A stretch of 64,000 nt of DNA from Rhyzopertha dominica (taxonomy: Eukaryota; Arthropoda; Insecta; Coleoptera; Bostrichidae), in assembly GCA_025024175.1 (NCBI GenBank), contig QCXZ01000001.1, positions 20,584,001 through 20,648,000 of the forward strand, written 5' to 3'. Positions 60,001-64,000 of the stretch are shown here, piece by piece. The number at the start of each line of letters is the position of its first letter. Position 1 is the stretch's first letter. The notes beneath the pieces are model-generated. The model saw only the letters and a program-made list of their open reading frames with translations. It was not told where the DNA came from and ran no database searches. Both the position numbers and the translations under genes were made by a program.

Positions 60001-62715
60001 CGTTCGACTTAATACGAAAATCTCTGATGCTTTCTGGAAACAGTTCCTTTATTACATCACATCGGAAGCGGACACGACCTTCAAGAAACACAATTAGTCA
60101 AATTAACAATGTTATAGACCATTCGTTTAACTTGATACCGCAATCTCTTATGCTTTCTGGAAACATTCCCTTCATTATAGCACATCGGAACCGGAGGCGA
60201 CCATTTAGAAACACAATTGGTCAAACTAACAACATTAGAGACCACTCGTTTGACTTAATACAAAGGTCTCATGCTTTCTGGAAACATTCCCTACATTATA
60301 GCACAACGGAAGCTAAAACGACCAAAACGACGTTCAACTTAATACGGACATCTTCTCTTGCTTTCTGGCAAGTCCCTTAATTACATGACATCGGAAGAAG
60401 AGACGACCATTAAGAAACACAATTGGTCAAACTAACAACATTAGAGACCACTTGTTCGACTTTATATGTAAATCTCTTATGCTTTCTGAAACAGTCCCTT
60501 CATTAAATCACATCCGAAGCGGAGACGACCTTTACGGAACACTATTGGTCAAACTAACAACATTAGAGACCATTAGTTTGACTTAACACGGAAATCTTAT
60601 GCTTTCTGGAAACATTTCCTTCACTACATCAAAGCGGCAGNGGAGGCGACCATTAAGAAACGCAACTGGTCAAACTAGCAGTATTATAGACGACTCGTTC
60701 AACTTAATACGGCAATCTCTTATGCTTTCGGAAACATTCCCTTCATTATAGCACAACGGTAGCTAAAACGACCACCCAAAAAATACAATTGGTGATATTA
60801 ACAATATTAGAGACCATTCGTTCGGCTTAATACGAAAATCTCTTATGCTTTCTGGAAGCATTCCCTTTATTATAGTACATCGGAAGCGGAGACGACCACT
60901 AAGAAACACAATTGGTCAAACTAACAACATTAGAGACCATTCGTTTGACTCAATACAAAAGTGTCTTATGATTTCTGGAAACATTTCCTTCATTCTACCA
61001 GAACGGAAACTAAAACGACCACCGAAAAACACAATTGGCCATATTAACAATATTAGAAACGATTCAATCAACTTAATACGGCAATTCTCTTATGCTTTCT
61101 TGAAACAGCCCCTTCATTACAGCTCAAGTGAAGCTAAGACGCCCACCGAACAACTCAGTTGGTAAAATTAACAATATTAGAGACCATTCGTTCGACTTAT
61201 CACGAAAATCTTTTATGCTTTCTGGAAACTGTCCATTCATTACATCACATCGGAAGCGGAGACGGCCATTAAGAAACACAATTGGCCAAACTAACAATAT
61301 TATAGACGATTTGATCAACTTAATACGGCAATCTCTTATGCTTTCTGGAAACACCCCCTTCATTATAGCTCAATTGAAGCTAAAAAAACACAAAAAACAC
61401 AATTGATAAATTTATCAATCACATCGGTAGCGCACGCGACCATTAAGAAACAAAATTGGTCAAAATTGCATTAGAGACCATTCGTTTGACTTAATACGGA
61501 AATCTCTTATGCTTTCTGGAAACATTCCCTTCACTACATCACATCGGAAGCCGAGACGAGCATTAAGAAACACAATTGGTCAAACTAACAATATTACAGA
61601 CGATTAGTTCAACTTAATACGGCAATCTCTTACGATTTTTAAAAACATTCCCTTTAATATAGCACAACGGAATCTAAAACGACCACCGACAAATACAATT
61701 GGTCATATTAACATTATTAGAGACCATTCGTTCGACTTAATACGGAAATCTCTTATGCTTTCTGAAACAGTCCCTTCATTACATCACATCGGAAGCGGAG
61801 ACGAGCATTAAGAAACAAACACAATTGGTCAAACTAATAATATTATCGACGATTCGTTCAACTTAATACGGCAATTTCTTATGCTTTCTGGAAACATTCC
61901 CTTCATTATAGCACATCGGAAGCGGACACGACCATTAAAAAACATTTGGTAAAATTAACAATATTATAGACGATTTGTCCAACTTAATACGGCTTAATAT
62001 GCTTTCTGGAAATATCCCCTTCATTATAGCTTAACGGAAGCTAAAACTACCAAAAAACACAATTGATCAAATTAACAATATTAGAGACCATTCGTTCGAC
62101 TTAATACGAAAATCTGTTATGCTCTCTGAAACAGCCCCCTCATTACCGATAAACTCAGTTGGTCATATTAACAATATTAGGGACCATTCGTTCCACTTAA
62201 TACGGACATCTCTTGTGCTTTCTGGCAAGTCCCTTAATTACATCACATCGGAAGAGGAGACGACCATTAAGAAACACTGGTCAAACTAACATTAGAGACC
62301 ACTCGTTCGACTTAATAGGGAAATCTCTTATGCTTTCTGGAAATAAGTTCCTTTATTAAATCACATCGGAAGCGGAGACGAACACTAACAAACACAATTG
62401 GTCAAACCATTCGTTTTACTTAATACTACAATCTATAACGCTTTCTAGAAACATTCCCTTCATTTTAGCACAACGGAAGCTAAAACGACCACCGACAAAT
62501 GCAATTGGTCCTATTAACACTATTAGAGACCATTCGTTCGACGTAATACGGAAATCTCTTATGCTTTCTGAAACAGTCCCTTCATTACATCACATCGGAA
62601 GCGGAGACGACTATTAAGAAACACAATTGGTCAAACTAACAATATAGACGGTTCGTTCAACTTTATACGGTAATCTGTTATGCTCTCTGGAAACATTTCC
62701 TTCATTATAGCACAA
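57010..62715 (+). repeat. Satellite C, forward array
   Basis: Roughly 40 units of about 118-125 bp. The core is TTCGTTCGACTTAATACGG, AAATCTCTTATGCTTTCTGG, AAACATTCCCTTCATTA and ACAATTGGTCAAACTAACAA. Two unit types tend to alternate: one has ACAACGGAAGCTAAAACGAC-ACCGAAAAA, the other ACATCGGAAGCGGAGACGAC-ATTAAGAA. Satellite A shares CTTAATACGGCA, GCTT-CTGGA and TTGGT-AAACTAA in the same order, so A and C appear to be one superfamily. A foldback insertion interrupts the array at 57505-58075. Confidence 0.93.
57505..58075. mobile_element. Foldback insertion in satellite C with 13-bp target duplication
   Basis: The satellite sequence AATATTATAGACG is duplicated at 57492-57504 and 58076-58088. Inside, 57505-57680 and 57747-57924 form an almost perfect inverted repeat of about 177 bases around a 66-base loop. 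The right arm is a complete inverted copy of the repeat at 29490. The left arm and the tail at 58028-58075 look like the two halves of a forward copy. The piece at 57940-58020 resembles sequence just upstream of repeat D copy 1. A 13-bp duplication is typical of target-primed retroposition. Confidence 0.85.
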
Positions 62716-63160
62716 TGAAAATTACTAATGTTTTGCCTGCCGTATCATTCCCTTCTAAATTGGTCAGATTTCCGCCTAATATTAAATTGGCAGATCCTTT
62801 TATTTCATAAAGCACAAGCAATTGACATGTTAACAGGTACAAGCATATTTTACAAGTTGCTTTGTGTAGGTCAAATCAATAAAGCAAACGAACCAACACT
62901 CCAAAATACCAAATTGGGATTGGTAATTTCAGGTATGCTACCAAATAGTTAAGTCTATCAAAAACACCGTTACTTACTTATCTTTGAATGAATTGCTCAA
63001 AAATGTTCAAAGATTTTGGATTTTCCGTTTCACAAAAGCCGTATCACAACAATCTTTGTCAACAGAAATTGATTGTAAATACATTGTAATAATTCCTTTT
63101 AAAAACAATCATAATGAATTAGGTAACTTAAAATCAGTGCCGAGCAAAGATTAACCGCGG
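62716..63160 (+). pseudogene. BEL/Pao retrotransposon pol fragment in satellite spacer
   Basis: The plus strand has the protease-to-reverse-transcriptase junction region of a BEL/Pao polyprotein: a proline-containing protease-like block, an aspartate/metastable core and an LCVGQI stretch near 62870, then a region before the RT domain. The reading frame shifts at least once near 62795-62805 and ends in stops, so it is dead. No LTR or gag is adjacent. It fills the gap between forward and reverse satellite C arrays. Confidence 0.75.
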
Positions 63161-63164
63161 TACA

Positions 63165-64000
63165 AAGAATAGTAGAACGAATGGTCTCTAATATTGCTAA
63201 TTTGACCAATTGAGTTTTTCCGCGGTCATTTTAGCTTCCGTTGTGCAATAGTGTAGGGAATGTTTCCAAATAGCATAAGAGATTGTTGTATTAAGTTGAA
63301 CGAATTGTCTATAATATTGTTAGTTTAACCAATTGTGTTTCTTAATCGGCGTCTCCGCTTCCGATGTGATGTAATGAAGGGACTGTTTACAGAAAAAGCA
63401 CAAGAAATTTCCGCATTAAGTAGAACGAAAGGTCTCTAATATTGGTAATTTGAGCAATTGAGTTTTTATGTTGTCGTTGTGCTATAATGAAGGGAATATT
63501 TCCAGAAAGCATAAGAGATTACCGTATTAAATTGAGCGAATGGTCCCTAATATTGTTAATTTGACCAAATGATTTCTTCCGTGATCGTTTTAGCTTCCGT
63601 TGTGCTATAATGAAGGGAATGTTTCCAGAAAGCATAAGAGATTGCCGTATTAAGTAGAACGAATAGTCTCTAATTTTGTTAATTTGTCCAATTGAGTTTT
63701 TCCCTTATCGTTTTAGCTTCCGTTGTACTATAATGAAGGGAATGTTTCCAAAAAGCATAAGATATTGCTGTATTAAGTTGAACGAATTGTCTATAATATT
63801 GTTAGTTTGACCAATTGTGTTTCTTAATGGTCGTCTCCGATTCCGCTGTGATGTAATGAAGGGACTGTTTACAGGAAGCACAAGAGATTTCCGTATTAAG
63901 TAGAACGAATGGCGTCTAATATTGTCAATTTGACCAATTTAGTTTTTCTGTTGTCGTTTTAGCTTCCCATGTGATGTTATGAAGAGACTCTTGCCAGAAA
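63165..64000 (-). repeat. Satellite C, reverse array (runs off window)
   Basis: About seven units in inverse orientation: AGTAGAACGAATGGTCTCTA, ATATTG-TAATTTGACCAATT, TTTAGCTTCCGTTGTGCTAT, AATGAAGGGAATGTTTCC and AGAAAGCATAAGAGATT. Both unit types of the forward array are present. The array continues past 64000. Confidence 0.92.

Noticed and set aside
58238..61406. Repeated ORFs of the form MLSGN-FI-RK-RRP-RNTIGQ in satellite C
   Set aside because: They arise because many units are close to 123 bases, a multiple of three, and lack stops in one frame. The reverse units and most copies are interrupted, and there is no splice or promoter context.

Overview
This is animal nuclear DNA, most likely from an insect and probably a beetle (inference). 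It is AT-rich, most exons are separated by introns of 50-60 bases, and the transposons are types common in insects (mariner, hAT, MULE, THAP-related, jockey-like LINE, gypsy and BEL/Pao). It carries four conserved metazoan genes set in dense repeats. Scattered N bases, and homopolymer frameshifts inside otherwise clean reading frames, suggest a draft-quality assembly.

Layout. 1-7.6 kb is a transposon cluster: a mariner with a broken transposase, then two long-inverted-repeat elements with TA target sites, the second carrying a ruined IS630-type transposase. 7.7-11.75 kb holds the last four exons of folliculin-interacting protein (FNIP, + strand); its 5' exons lie outside the window. 12-15.6 kb is repeat debris with two THAP-related relics. 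15.7-27.1 kb is a satellite locus. A forward array (A) of about 120-bp units is split by a nearly intact 3.68-kb Mutator-like transposon (MULE) and by a 3.58-kb element with CATAG ends. An unrelated-looking spacer follows, then reverse-oriented arrays (B and a piece of A), then a decayed tyrosine recombinase at 27.1-27.6 kb.

27.6-34.7 kb is largely gene-free with a LINE relic. 34.7-36.9 kb carries two divergent genes about 0.4 kb apart: a D-2-hydroxyacid dehydrogenase (- strand) and mitochondrial ATP synthase subunit delta (+ strand, with a GC-AG intron). 38.8-40.1 kb holds a hAT element and a small TIR element. 40.8-52.8 kb is a complete 13-exon UBE3C ubiquitin ligase gene whose three large introns host small transposons and an unexplained antisense ORF. 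53.4-54.3 kb is a gypsy-type gag relic. 57.0-64 kb is a second satellite locus (C), again forward units, a spacer (here a BEL/Pao pol fragment), then reverse units running off the window.

The four host genes share no pathway: lysosomal mTORC1 control (FNIP), 2-keto/hydroxy-acid redox (dehydrogenase), oxidative phosphorylation (ATP synthase delta) and proteasomal ubiquitination (UBE3C). The most notable structure is the shared architecture of the two satellite loci. Their unit sequences look homologous, and both are arranged as convergent inverted arrays around a short spacer. This may represent a foldback or tandem-repeat-bearing mobile element.
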